Source: an uncultured bacterium
GTDB lineage: Bacteria; Desulfobacterota; Desulfobaccia; Desulfobaccales; 0-14-0-80-60-11
Assembly (NCBI GenBank): GCA_937943575.1
Contig: CALEAV010000029.1
Location: 1-49,429, forward strand
DNA: 49,429 nt
Reading direction: 5' to 3'
Shown: piece by piece, positions 7,426 to 15,640 of the stretch
How the letters are laid out: each line of letters starts with the position of its first letter
How positions within the stretch are numbered: the first letter of the stretch is position 1
Notes under the pieces: model-generated
What the model was told of the DNA's origin: nothing
Database searches by the model: none
Seen by the model: the letters and a program-made list of their open reading frames with translations, nothing else
Made by a program: the position numbers and the translations under genes

Positions 7426-8829
7426 TCACCCCATCAGCCAGCCGAAGCCCAAGCCCACCAGGGTGGCCACGATGACGATGATGCTCACGAACACCGCGGC
7501 CTTTTTCCAGCCCATGACCCGGCTGATGACGATCATGTTGGGGAGGGACAGGGCCGGGCCGGCCAAAAGCAGGGCCAGGGCCGGGCCCTTGGCCATGCCC
7601 ATCTTGATCAGGGCCTGGGTGATGGGCACCTCCGTCAGGGTGGCAAAGTACCACAGGGCCCCGATCACCGAGGCGAGGAAGGTGGCCAGGAGGCTGTTGT
7701 CCCCCACCAGGGAGGCCACATACTGGGGCGGGATGAGGGCGGAGACAAAGCCCACCGCCAGCACCCCGCCATACAGGAGCGGCGCCAGGAGCTTGGTGAA
7801 CTCCCAGGTGTGGTGCAGCCACTCGTCGATCTCCGGTTTGGTGAACCAGCGCCAGAGCATGAGGAGGATGCCCAGGAGGATGGCGCCGGCGATGTAGAAA
7901 TTCACCTGGGCGACGGCGAGGGCCAGGCTGGGTTCGCGCTCCAGGCGGGTGAAGCGCTCCTTAGGGAGAATGAGCTGTTCATCTTTCTTTTTGCCGTCGA
8001 AGTCCTGGGCCAGCTGGAAGATCATGTCCAGGGAGCGCTCCTCCAGCACCACCGCCTTCACCTGGCGGCCGTCGGTGAGGTGGATGGTGACGTCCCGGGG
8101 GGTGACCCAGGCGGCGAAGATGAGGAAGGCCACCAGGCTGAAGAAGAAGACGGTGGTCTGCCAGAAGGGCCGCCGGGGGGCTTCCGGCGGCGGCAGGGCC
8201 ATGGCGGCGGCCACTTTGCTCTTCTCCTCCCCCCGGAAGATGAAGGCCATGCTCAGCCCCACCAGGAAGGCGAAGCCCACCGCGCCCACCACCCGGGCCA
8301 GCCCCAGCTCAAAGCCCAATACCCGGGCGGTGAGGAAGATGGCCAGAATGTTGATCCCCGGGCCGCTGTAGAGGAAGGCCGAGGCCGGGCCCAGCCCGGC
8401 ACCCATCTTGTAGATGCCGGCAAACATGGGGAGCACCGAACAGGAGCACACCGCCAGGATGGTGCCGGAGACCGAGGCCACGGAGTAGGCCAGCACCTTG
8501 TTGGCGGTGGGGCCCAGATAGCGCATCACCGAGGCCTGGGAGAGGAAGGTGATGATGGCCCCGGCGATGAACAGGGCCGGCACCACGCAGGTGAGGGTGT
8601 GGTTGCGGGCGTAGGCCTGGAGCATGAGAAAGGCCTCCAGGATGGCCTCCTGCACCTTATGGCTGCTCAGAGGCAGGTAATAGGCAAAGAGGAAGATGCC
8701 CACAAACAACAGGAAGATCTTGCCCTCCCGGCCCAGGAGCCAGTCCTTGCCGGCCTTCCAGGCGGCGATCCAATAGCTCTCTTTGACGGGGGCGGTCCCG
8801 GTGAGGACCTTCCCGGGGTTTTTTTCCAT
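7426..8829 (-). CDS. DUF318/ArsP_1-type permease (PF03773) with an inserted soluble segment
   Basis: A 467-residue polytopic membrane protein of the permease family that includes the organoarsenical exporter ArsP. It has a conserved C128-S-C130 motif in a membrane helix (VCSCSVLPM), a GPGINI loop in the first half and LAGPALSLPNM in the second half, as expected for the internally duplicated fold. Between the halves, about 70 residues (roughly 255-320, starting VTPRDVTIHLTDGRQV) form a soluble strand-rich insert. The first 35 residues are a charged cytosolic tail. It lies in the ars operon between two TIGR00412-type thioredoxins. The substrate is unproven; export of an arsenical or thiol-conjugated compound is a reasonable inference. 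Confidence 0.88.
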   Translation of the reverse strand: MEKNPGKVLTGTAPVKESYWIAAWKAGKDWLLGREGKIFLLFVGIFLFAYYLPLSSHKVQEAILEAFLMLQAYARNHTLTCVVPALFIAGAIITFLSQASVMRYLGPTANKVLAYSVASVSGTILAVCSCSVLPMFAGIYKMGAGLGPASAFLYSGPGINILAIFLTARVLGFELGLARVVGAVGFAFLVGLSMAFIFRGEEKSKVAAAMALPPPEAPRRPFWQTTVFFFSLVAFLIFAAWVTPRDVTIHLTDGRQVKAVVLEERSLDMIFQLAQDFDGKKKDEQLILPKERFTRLEREPSLALAVAQVNFYIAGAILLGILLMLWRWFTKPEIDEWLHHTWEFTKLLAPLLYGGVLAVGFVSALIPPQYVASLVGDNSLLATFLASVIGALWYFATLTEVPITQALIKMGMAKGPALALLLAGPALSLPNMIVISRVMGWKKAAVFVSIIVIVATLVGLGFGWLMG

Positions 8830-8858
8830 GGCGCTGAAAAACTCCTTTACATGGCACG

Positions 8859-8876
8859 CTCAGCCTGCAGGCTGAG
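8859..8876. repeat. Perfect 18-bp palindrome upstream of the permease gene
   Basis: CTCAGCCTGCAGGCTGAG is a perfect inverted repeat in the 163-nt gap between the thioredoxin gene (ends 8993) and the permease start (8829). A second imperfect hairpin (ctgcccctg...cagggagcaggg) follows at about 8897-8920. Possible roles are an attenuator or mRNA-processing site that lowers expression of the distal operon, or a protein-binding site. Neither hairpin has a T-tract. Confidence 0.45.
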
Positions 8877-8992
8877 GTGAGAATCCAAACCCGCTGCCCC
8901 TGTCCTTCAGGGAGCAGGGGAACCTGCATCACAGAGGCACATCACCGATCCGGCCCCAGGCCCGCTGAACCCCGGCCTTCCGGAGGCAGGGG

Positions 8993-9508
8993 CTAGGAAG
9001 CCAGGGCCCGGAGCCACTCCTTCAAGGCGTCCCGGGAGGGCACCTTGCCCATGGCCTTGACCTGGCCGTTGATGAGCAGGGCCGGGGTGGCAAAGATGCC
9101 ACGGGCCGTGATCTCCGCCAGATCCGTCACCATCTCCACCTGCGCCGGCAGGTGCAGCTCGGTGAGCACCTCATAGACCAGCTGTTCCAGCCGGTGGCAG
9201 TTGGGACAGCCGGGTCCCAGGATGGTGAGGGTGAGGGCGCCCTGTTCCTCGGGCAGGGCTTCACCCCGGGCCTTTTTGAATTCCCGCAGAAAGGCCTGCT
9301 TGTAGTCCTCCGCCGCCCGGGGCGGGATGTAGTTCAGGGGCTTGAGGCGCTCATAGAGGGCCTGGGCGATCTCGGCGTCGGAGAGCTCCCCCAGGGCGGC
9401 CACTTCCTCGATGGCGGCCTTGAGGCCGGTGATGCCCACGGGGAGGCGGCCCACCAGGATGCGGCTGACCTCCAGGGCGGCGTCACAGGGAGATGAGGGC
9501 CGTTTCAC
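8993..9508 (-). CDS. Two-domain thioredoxin: N-terminal helical domain plus TIGR00412-type thioredoxin
   Basis: 171 residues from GTG 9508, whose GTGA overlaps the TGA of the upstream ccdA gene; this coupling decides the start over a neighbouring TTG at 9511. Residues 10-85 are a helical domain with a conserved-looking NYIPP motif (59-63). Residues 91-171 repeat the small-thioredoxin fold, with C101-P-N-C104 in GPGCPNC, TPA (141-143) and a GKVPSRDAL ending. There is no signal peptide, so the protein is cytosolic. Encoded directly after CcdA, it is a good candidate for the cytosolic electron donor to CcdA (inference). The helical part has no assigned function. Confidence 0.85.
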   Translation of the reverse strand: MKRPSSPCDAALEVSRILVGRLPVGITGLKAAIEEVAALGELSDAEIAQALYERLKPLNYIPPRAAEDYKQAFLREFKKARGEALPEEQGALTLTILGPGCPNCHRLEQLVYEVLTELHLPAQVEMVTDLAEITARGIFATPALLINGQVKAMGKVPSRDALKEWLRALAS

Positions 9509-10203
9509 CAACTGCGGACTCCTTGTATGAAAACATAGACCCCGGCCGCAAAGACGAGGAGGCCGGCCACCTGTTGCATGAGCGCCCCGGCCCTGGCCCC
9601 TTGGGACTGAAGAAAGGCGTTGATGACCCCGGTGAAGGTCCCGGCCAGAATGATGAGGGTGCCCTGGCCCAGGGCGTAGGTAAAGAGCAGGGTGCTGCCG
9701 TAGGCCACCTGACCGTGGACCGCGGCCAGGGTGAGGATGACCGCCAGCACCGGGCTGGCGCAGGGCGAGAGCACCAGGCCGAAGAGCATGCCCAGGATCA
9801 GGGCGCCCAGCAACCCGGTCCGGCGGGAAAGGAGGCGCCGGGACTTCCCGCCCAGATTCAGATTCAGGACGCCGGTGAGCTGAAGGCCCATGAGGATGAG
9901 AATGGCGGCCACGATGAAATACCAATAGAGGCCGATGTCGCCCAGCAGGGTGCCCATGAGGGCCGCCAGGGCGCCCAGCACCGACATGACCACGGCCAGC
10001 CCCACCACAAAGGTGAAGGAGTAGAGGAAGGCCTGGCTTCTGCTGTCCCGGGCATAGCCCCCCACAAAGCCGATGATCAGGGGGATGCTGGCCAAAATGC
10101 AGGGGCTGGCGGTGGCGATGACGCCGCCCAGATATGACGCGCCGTAGGCCAACAAGGGATGGGCCAGGAGAACCTGACCCAATGATTCATTCAGCCCCAC
10201 CAT
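9505..10203 (-). CDS. ccdA: CcdA/DsbD-type thiol electron transporter
   Basis: A 232-residue integral membrane protein with about six helices. The paired membrane cysteines of the family are present as SPC35 and SPC148 in the two pseudo-repeats, which pass reducing equivalents from cytosolic thioredoxin to the outer face of the membrane. It starts 8 nt after the thioredoxin lipoprotein gene and overlaps the next thioredoxin gene by 4 nt, so the three should be co-translated. The set supplies donor, conduit and external acceptor. In other bacteria CcdA serves cytochrome c maturation; no cytochrome genes lie here, so service to the ars operon is inferred. Confidence 0.93.
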   Translation of the reverse strand: MVGLNESLGQVLLAHPLLAYGASYLGGVIATASPCILASIPLIIGFVGGYARDSRSQAFLYSFTFVVGLAVVMSVLGALAALMGTLLGDIGLYWYFIVAAILILMGLQLTGVLNLNLGGKSRRLLSRRTGLLGALILGMLFGLVLSPCASPVLAVILTLAAVHGQVAYGSTLLFTYALGQGTLIILAGTFTGVINAFLQSQGARAGALMQQVAGLLVFAAGVYVFIQGVRSW

Positions 10204-10211
10204 GTCCTCCC

Positions 10212-10607
10212 TTATTGAATAAAATTCAGTTGTCTCAGTTTGGCCAGCAGTTCCTCCCGGGTGAGGGGGCCGATGTGCCTCTCCACCTCCCGGCCCTGGG
10301 CGTCCACAAAGACCTGGGTGGGGATGAGGGTGATCCGGAACCGGGGGAAGAGATGCCGCTGCTCATCGACATAAATCATGCGGAAGTCCACCTGCTCCCC
10401 GTGACTGGCCGTGAGGTCGGCGATGACCTTCTGCATCTGGATGCAGGGCAGGCAGGTCTTGGCGCCGAATTCCAGCACCGCCGGCCGCCCGGGGGTGGTG
10501 AGGGGCCCGCCGGCGGCGGGCGGTTTCTCCGTCTCCGAGCTGCAGGCCGCCATCAGGGCCGCCGCCAGAAGCGCAAACCCAGTGGTGATCGCCGTTCGTT
10601 TCCACAT
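10212..10607 (-). CDS. Thioredoxin-fold lipoprotein (CxxC, periplasmic side)
   Basis: 131 residues. A signal peptide (1-21) ends in lipobox LMAAC with lipidated C22, so the protein is membrane-anchored outside the cytoplasm. The thioredoxin domain starts near 43 and has active site C52-L-P-C55 in the context FGAKTCLPC, then FRITLIPTQVFVDAQG with the cis-Pro. It resembles the thioredoxin-like proteins encoded next to CcdA. It is immediately upstream of ccdA and is the likely recipient of CcdA electrons. Possible tasks are keeping external thiols reduced or assisting the efflux proteins of the same operon. Confidence 0.9.
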   Translation of the reverse strand: MWKRTAITTGFALLAAALMAACSSETEKPPAAGGPLTTPGRPAVLEFGAKTCLPCIQMQKVIADLTASHGEQVDFRMIYVDEQRHLFPRFRITLIPTQVFVDAQGREVERHIGPLTREELLAKLRQLNFIQ

Positions 10608-10706
10608 CAGGCGGGTTTCCTCTCCAGGCTCATGGTGATCGATGTCCGGGGGCTCCCATGCGGGCCTGGGCCCCGGAGGACCTTCCCTTGCCCGCCGCTT
10701 CCGTTT

Positions 10707-11582
10707 TCACATGCGTGCCGGCGGGATGAGGAGCACCGGGCAGGGAGCCAGCCGGGCCACGTTGTGGGCCACGCTGCCCAAAAAGAGCTCCCTCAGGAAG
10801 CCCTTCCCTTGGGTGCCCATGAGGATGAGGGAGATGTCCTCCGTTTCCAGAGCCTGCAGGATGGCGGGGAGAGGCCGGCCGGGGTCAAAGACCGTCTGCA
10901 CCTCAGGGATGCCGGCCGCCTTGAGTTTCCCGGCCCAGTCGGCCAGCTGTTCCTGGGCCTGGGCCACTGCCAGCTCCTGAAAGCCCGGCGGGTATTGGAA
11001 GCCCCCGGGCACATCCAGGGCATGGAGCAGACTCACTTTCGCCACCCCCCGGGACCCCAGTTCCTGGAGCACCTCCAGGGCGCGCTGCGCGGTCTCGGAG
11101 AAATCCGTGGGGAACAGGAGATGGCGCAGGAGCTCCTTGGCCTCGAGGCGGCAGGTGCCCTCGGGCATCTCTTCGGTGATGCGGGCCTTGAGGAGCAGAA
11201 TGGGGAGCTCGGCCCGGTGCAGCACCGCACTGGTGACGGAGCCCAGCAGGCGCTCCTGCCAGCGGGAGGTCTTCTGGGGCCCCACCACCAGGAGCTGGGC
11301 CCCGTGCTTGCGGGCCACATCGTACAAGGCATAGCCCGGCAGGCCGGTGGCCACCTCGGCGGCGACCTGGAACCCCTGGGAGGCGAGCTTCTCCTTCTGG
11401 GCCGCCAGCCGGGGTTCGGCCTCCTGTAAAATCTGCCCCTCCATCCCCCCCAGGAACTTCACGGTGACCACGTGGGCCAAAATGAGCTCCCGGGCGCCCA
11501 GGACCTTGAGCTCGCCGGCACAGGCAATGATTTCATCCCACGCCGGGGAGAGATCGGTGGCCAAGAGGATTTTTTCAAACAT
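10707..11582 (-). CDS. Tandem universal stress protein (two UspA domains)
   Basis: 291 residues with two UspA folds, about 1-143 and 150-291. The second carries the nucleotide-binding pattern G-x2-G-x9-GS (GTQGKG...FLGS) followed by APCPVLLIP. In the first, the glycine pattern is degraded (GPQKTSRWQERLLGS), so only one site may bind ATP. The protein is cytosolic, with no transmembrane part. The gene lies between acr3 (33 nt upstream) and the thioredoxin lipoprotein gene, so it appears to be part of the arsenic-responsive transcript. Usp genes are common passengers of stress operons; the specific role here is unknown. Confidence 0.9.
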   Translation of the reverse strand: MFEKILLATDLSPAWDEIIACAGELKVLGARELILAHVVTVKFLGGMEGQILQEAEPRLAAQKEKLASQGFQVAAEVATGLPGYALYDVARKHGAQLLVVGPQKTSRWQERLLGSVTSAVLHRAELPILLLKARITEEMPEGTCRLEAKELLRHLLFPTDFSETAQRALEVLQELGSRGVAKVSLLHALDVPGGFQYPPGFQELAVAQAQEQLADWAGKLKAAGIPEVQTVFDPGRPLPAILQALETEDISLILMGTQGKGFLRELFLGSVAHNVARLAPCPVLLIPPARM

Positions 11583-11614
11583 GACGGCTGTCCTTTATTA
11601 TGAAGAGGCGGACC

Positions 11615-12784
11615 TCAGCGTTTGGGGTTGGCGCCCGCCAGGGTGGACTGGACACATGACGGGCAGAGGTAGCCTTCCCGGCTGGCTTGGCGGAAGCGGA
11701 AGAACATCTCCAGGCCGGCTTCCCGGCCGCAGCCGGCGCAGGAGAAATACTTGCGCCTGAAATACAGGGCCACGTGCACCAACGAGAGGAGGATGGGAAC
11801 CTCCAGCAGCGGCCCGATGACGGTTGCAAAGGCCATGCCGGAGTGGATGCCGAAGACCGCGATGGCCACCGCAATGGCCAACTCAAAGTCGTTGCTGGCG
11901 GCGGTGAAGGACAGGGTGGTGGACACCGGATAATCGGCCCCCAGCCGCATGGCCAGGAAGAAGGTGAGGAGGAACATGGCCACAAAATAGATGGCCAGGG
12001 GGATGGCGATGCGCACCACGTCCAGGGGCAGGTTGACGATATATTCCCCCTTGAGGGAGAACATCACCACGATGGTGAAGAGCAGGGCAATGAGGGTGAT
12101 GGGGCTGATTCGGGGGATGAATTTGGTCTCATACCATTGCCGGCCTTTGATGCCGCCCAGGATGAAGTAACTCAACAGGCCGGCGAAAAAGGGGATGCCC
12201 AGGTAGATGAGCACCGTCACCACCACATCCAGGATGCCCACGTGCACTTCCCGGGCGAACGCCAGGTTCAGCCACTTGGGGAAGACCGAAATGAAAAGAT
12301 AGGCGTAGATGGCATACAGGGCCATCTGGAAGATGGCGTTGAAGGCCACCAGCCCGGCGCAGTATTCCCGGTGGCCGCCGGCCAGCTCGTTCCAGACGAT
12401 GACCATGGCGATGCAGCGGGCCAGGCCCACCAGAATGAGCCCCACGGCATACTCCGGGTAGCCGGAGAGGAAGATCACCGCCAGGGTGAACATGAGCACC
12501 GGCCCGATGAACCAGTTGAGGATCAGCGAAAACGCCAGGATCCGCACCTGGGAGAAGACCCGGGGCAGCTCATGGTAGTTGACCCGGGCCAGGGGCGGGT
12601 ACATCATCAGGATGAGGCCCACGGCGATGGGCAGATTGGTGGTGCCCACGGTGAAAAAGTCAATGAATTTGGCCACCTTGGGGAAGACGTAGCCCACAAG
12701 CACCCCCAGGACCATGGCCAGGATGATCCAGAGGGTGAGGAAACGTTCCACGAATCCCAGGCGCTTGGCAACGCTTGCAGCCAT
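11615..12784 (-). CDS. acr3: Arsenite efflux permease ACR3 with C-terminal zinc-ribbon-like tail
   Basis: 389 residues. The membrane domain (about 10-345) contains the ACR3 hallmark [13 protein letters not shown], with the essential transmembrane cysteine at C124, and the AASNDFELA motif, both diagnostic of ACR3 arsenite exporters. After the last helix the protein continues for about 45 residues with C349-x2-C352 and C374-x2-C377, a treble-clef/zinc-ribbon-like pattern that is not part of the standard ACR3 fold. The tail should face the cytosol if the helix count is even, as usual. It is the second gene of the ars operon, 125 nt after arsR. The tail could sense or deliver As(III) or bind zinc; this is inference. 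Confidence 0.95.
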   Translation of the reverse strand: MAASVAKRLGFVERFLTLWIILAMVLGVLVGYVFPKVAKFIDFFTVGTTNLPIAVGLILMMYPPLARVNYHELPRVFSQVRILAFSLILNWFIGPVLMFTLAVIFLSGYPEYAVGLILVGLARCIAMVIVWNELAGGHREYCAGLVAFNAIFQMALYAIYAYLFISVFPKWLNLAFAREVHVGILDVVVTVLIYLGIPFFAGLLSYFILGGIKGRQWYETKFIPRISPITLIALLFTIVVMFSLKGEYIVNLPLDVVRIAIPLAIYFVAMFLLTFFLAMRLGADYPVSTTLSFTAASNDFELAIAVAIAVFGIHSGMAFATVIGPLLEVPILLSLVHVALYFRRKYFSCAGCGREAGLEMFFRFRQASREGYLCPSCVQSTLAGANPKR

Positions 12785-12909
12785 TTAACGGCTCCTGTTG
12801 GGATTTTGCCGTGCCCCGGTCAGTCAGCCGAGACGGTCTTTTGGGTCCGCAGTTCTTCCCTCTCTCCCGGACGGCGATGGGTACGGGTGCTTGCCGCCGG
12901 GCCCCGTCG

Positions 12910-13290
12910 TCAACTGCAGGTGCAGGCAGCGATGCGGGCGGCCGGCCGGGTCTGCCGGCCCTTGGCGGTCAGCCACTGCTCCAGGCCAGCTTGGAGCTCC
13001 CGGGCCTCCGGCAGGTCCTGCCACCAGCGCTGGAGAAGCTTCAGCTGCCGCTCGGTGGGGCTGCCGGGGGTGAGATTCAGGCGGTAATACATCCACACCC
13101 CCTCCCGGCGGTCGATGACCCAGCCCTGATGATACAGCGTGCGCAGGTGGCGGGAGGCCTTGGACTGGGTGATGCCCAGGGCCTCCATGATGTCGCACAC
13201 GCAGAGCTCCTCTTTTTGTGACAGCAAAAACAGGATCTGCAGCCGGGTCTCATCGGCCAGGGATTTGAAGAAGCGGGCCTGTGACTTCAT
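12910..13290 (-). CDS. arsR: ArsR/SmtB-family arsenic-responsive repressor
   Basis: 126-residue winged-helix repressor. The alpha3 metal site ELC30VC32D is the classic ArsR As(III)-binding motif. The recognition helix region is QSKASRHLRTLYHQGWV, followed by the wing REGVWMYYRL. A second vicinal pair, C123 and C125, lies at the extreme C-terminus. It is the first gene of the operon and should repress it through the inverted repeat between -35 and -10. The predicted transcription start falls at or next to ATG 13290 and no ribosome site can be seen, so the mRNA is probably leaderless. Confidence 0.95.
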   Translation of the reverse strand: MKSQARFFKSLADETRLQILFLLSQKEELCVCDIMEALGITQSKASRHLRTLYHQGWVIDRREGVWMYYRLNLTPGSPTERQLKLLQRWWQDLPEARELQAGLEQWLTAKGRQTRPAARIAACTCS

Positions 13291-13297
13291 GGCTTTT

Positions 13298-13326
13298 CAT
13301 ATAACCGTTTATCCGGTTGTTGTCAA
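13298..13326 (-). promoter_or_regulatory. Predicted ars operon promoter
   Basis: On the minus strand: perfect -35 TTGACA (13326-13321), a 17-nt spacer and -10 TATATG (13303-13298). Only 7 nt separate the -10 from the arsR ATG, so initiation at the usual 6-8 nt gives a leaderless or nearly leaderless transcript. Confidence 0.75.
13303..13318. promoter_or_regulatory. Candidate ArsR operator (inverted repeat AACCG-N6-CGGTT)
   Basis: A perfect 5-bp inverted repeat with a 6-nt centre fills the spacer of the arsR promoter. Position and symmetry fit a dimeric ArsR-family repressor that blocks RNA polymerase, with release on As(III) binding. Confidence 0.65.
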
Positions 13327-13578
13327 ATAAAATTTTTGGGGGGGCCGCACCCCCGAAGGCGGCGGAGGGCCCCGCTCCCCCCGGGGTCATTTCAAGACTG
13401 TTTCAGGGGAAGGGCCGGGGATCGCTGACCTCCCCCCTGGCCTCCACCCCCCTCAACCTGGTTTCTCACGGCAGCCTCGTCCCCGATGGCCCGGGGCTTG
13501 AGGGGACAGGAAGGGGAGGGTGAGAACCAGGCGCCGACCCCCGTGACCTGGCCTCGTCCCTGGGCGGTCTTATCTTAT

Positions 13579-14580
13579 TCACCTGCGAAAATCCGGCGGG
13601 GACCAGACCCGGACATCTGGGCGCTCCGGTGCGGGCGGGTCCTCCCCCAGCTCCCCCAGGGTGACCCCGGTGATCCGGAAGTGCCGGGTGAGCCAGGCGA
13701 GGAAGGCCCGGATCTTCCCCGCCAGGCGGTTTGCTGCGGCCTCGGTCCGGGTGTGCGGGGTGCCGCCGGGCATGAGCTCCGAGGAGTGGAAAAACAGGCA
13801 GAGCACCCGGCCGCCCCGGGCCGCGTGCAGTCGGGCCGCCAGGCGCATCCAGGGCAGGGGGAACCACACCGGCTGCACCCCGGCGCTCAGGATATAGGGA
13901 AACCAGGCCCGCAGGAGATGGCCCAGGCGGCCGGGGGCCCGGGATGAGAGGCGGTGGACCCCCCGGGCCGCCGCCGGGCACAGGGCCACCAGGGTCAGGG
14001 GCACCTCCAGGAGGGGCAGGGGCTTTCCCCCCCCGTCCGCCAGCCAGAAAGGGTCCGGGGGCGCCAGGAAATGGTCCGGGCCGCCGATGACCTGGGTCAG
14101 GGGCACCATGCTGCTGTCCACCCTGAGGCCAAACTCCGACAGGAGGGAGAGGATTTTCGGCCCCCAGTCAAAGCGGCCCATGCGGAAGGAGACCGGCGGC
14201 GGCAAGCCCGCTCCCCTGAAGGCGGCCAGCAGCGTGTCCAGCTTGGCGGCCAAAAGCTCCCGGGGCAGGGCCTCGGAGCGCAGAGGCTCGGGGCCCGGGA
14301 GGAAGGGCGGCGTGTTCCAGGGGTGGAGATGCGCCCCCACCTCGGCGCCGTAGCGCTGCCGGAAATCCTGCAGCACCCGGATGGCGGCCGGCTCCCGGGC
14401 CACCTGCCAGGTGGCGAGGAGCGTCAGGGGCAGGCCGAAGTCCCGGGAGATGAACGCCACCCGGGCCAGAAAGGCCACATTTCTCACCCCGGCGGCCTGG
14501 CGGGGGAAGCGGCCCACAAAGAGGCCTTCCTCCTCCACATCCACGGTGACGGCCACCTTGAAGGGGCGGTCAGCGGCCAT
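13579..14580 (-). CDS. Polysaccharide-deacetylase-like protein
   Basis: 333 residues from ATG 14580, which overlaps the end of the glycosyltransferase gene by 11 nt; the longer frame merely runs back into that gene. An N-terminal strand ends in TVDVEEEG, and GAHLHPWNTPPF provides the His-x-His metal-site motif of the NodB-like fold. Later blocks include SFRMGRFDWG and LFFHSSELMPGGTPH, the second conserved His region. There is no signal peptide. Coupled to a glycosyltransferase, it probably deacetylates a cell-surface glycolipid or polysaccharide precursor; the substrate is unknown. Confidence 0.82.
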   Translation of the reverse strand: MAADRPFKVAVTVDVEEEGLFVGRFPRQAAGVRNVAFLARVAFISRDFGLPLTLLATWQVAREPAAIRVLQDFRQRYGAEVGAHLHPWNTPPFLPGPEPLRSEALPRELLAAKLDTLLAAFRGAGLPPPVSFRMGRFDWGPKILSLLSEFGLRVDSSMVPLTQVIGGPDHFLAPPDPFWLADGGGKPLPLLEVPLTLVALCPAAARGVHRLSSRAPGRLGHLLRAWFPYILSAGVQPVWFPLPWMRLAARLHAARGGRVLCLFFHSSELMPGGTPHTRTEAAANRLAGKIRAFLAWLTRHFRITGVTLGELGEDPPAPERPDVRVWSPPDFRR

Positions 14581-15640
14581 CCCCGTCTCCGATCCGGCGG
14601 CCCCCGCTGTCAATGAAGGCCGCCACCCGGGCGAAGATCTCCTCGTTGCCCGCAAAACTCCCCTTGCGGATGCGGTGGGAAAATTCCGCCAGCCGGCCCT
14701 CAAAGCGGCGCCAGAGCCCGGGGCCGGGGCGGAAGCGGCTCACCTTCATCCCATAGCCCAGCCGATCCAGGTAGTAGGCGTTAAGGAACTGCTCGGTGTG
14801 GCGGCGGATGGGAAAGGAGAGCACCGGTTTGCCGAAATACAGGGCCTCGGACATGGCGGTGTGGCCGCCGCCGGCCACCACGTAGGCGCAGGAGGCCAGG
14901 TCGTCCAGAAATCCCTCCTCCGAGCGGGGCCGGAAGTGGAGATTGCCCGCCCTGCCCCCGTCGCCCTGGCCGTAGACATACACCGGCCGGGGGATGGACC
15001 TCAAAAACGGCAGGAACCGGCGGAAGGTGGAGACGCTCTGGTAGGCCACCACGTGCTCCCCCGGGGCGGGCTGCCGCCTGAGCACGCCTTCCCTGAGCAG
15101 CGGCGGCACCAGCCGGGCCCGCACCCCGTCCCGCAGGGGCGGGTGGAAAAAGGAGGTCACCAAACGCCAGCTCACTTCCCCATAAAGCCGGCGGATGACA
15201 GCCGCGGTCACCCAGTAGGTGGGCCGGGCTAAAGGCGGCAGGCGGTGGCGGCAGCAGGTGATGACATGCTGGTGGTCCAGCCCCAGGCAGGGGAGACCCA
15301 GCCGCCGGCTGGCCCAGGGCACCAGATAGTCATAGTCAGAGATGGCCGCCTCCGGCTGAAAGGCGTCCAGAAGCCTGAGCAGGCGGTCCTTGTTCTCCCG
15401 GTCCCGGCCGGCGTAGCGAAGGGCCGCCGCCACAGTGGCGGAGACCACCAGGCGGTGCCGGCGGTAGATGGTGTCCGGCGCCGGCAGGACCGCCACGGGG
15501 TATTCGGCCCTAAGCACCTCGGCCCCGGACCCGAAGCTGACAAAGAGGAAGTCGTGCTGCGGGAAGCGCCGGGCCACCGTCAGGGCCCGCACCGCGTGGC
15601 CGGTGCCGCTCCCCTGGACGCCGTAAATGATTCTGGCCAT
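14570..15640 (-). CDS. Glycosyltransferase (GT-B, MJ1255-like UDP-sugar transferase)
   Basis: 356 residues starting at ATG 15640; no strong ribosome site is visible, and the extra 33 codons of the longer open frame lack homology-like character. The N-terminus MARIIYGVQGSGTGHAVRA is the Gly-rich loop of GT-B enzymes of the MJ1255 type. The C-terminal half holds the donor-site signature VVAGGGHTAMSEALYFGKPVL followed by E-Q-x2-N-A. It overlaps the deacetylase gene, so the two products probably act on the same glycan or glycolipid. The acceptor is unknown. Confidence 0.85.
   Translation of the reverse strand: MARIIYGVQGSGTGHAVRALTVARRFPQHDFLFVSFGSGAEVLRAEYPVAVLPAPDTIYRRHRLVVSATVAAALRYAGRDRENKDRLLRLLDAFQPEAAISDYDYLVPWASRRLGLPCLGLDHQHVITCCRHRLPPLARPTYWVTAAVIRRLYGEVSWRLVTSFFHPPLRDGVRARLVPPLLREGVLRRQPAPGEHVVAYQSVSTFRRFLPFLRSIPRPVYVYGQGDGGRAGNLHFRPRSEEGFLDDLASCAYVVAGGGHTAMSEALYFGKPVLSFPIRRHTEQFLNAYYLDRLGYGMKVSRFRPGPGLWRRFEGRLAEFSHRIRKGSFAGNEEIFARVAAFIDSGGRRIGDGDGR

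Noticed and set aside
8859-8876. The 18-bp palindrome as an intrinsic terminator
   Set aside because: No T-tract on either strand and the operon appears to continue into the permease gene; listed as a repeat of unknown role.
7381-8880. Long plus-strand open frame (499 codons) opposite the permease gene
   Set aside because: His/Gly/Gln-rich shadow of the minus-strand permease, which has clear family motifs and a better frame; typical antisense ORF of GC-rich DNA.
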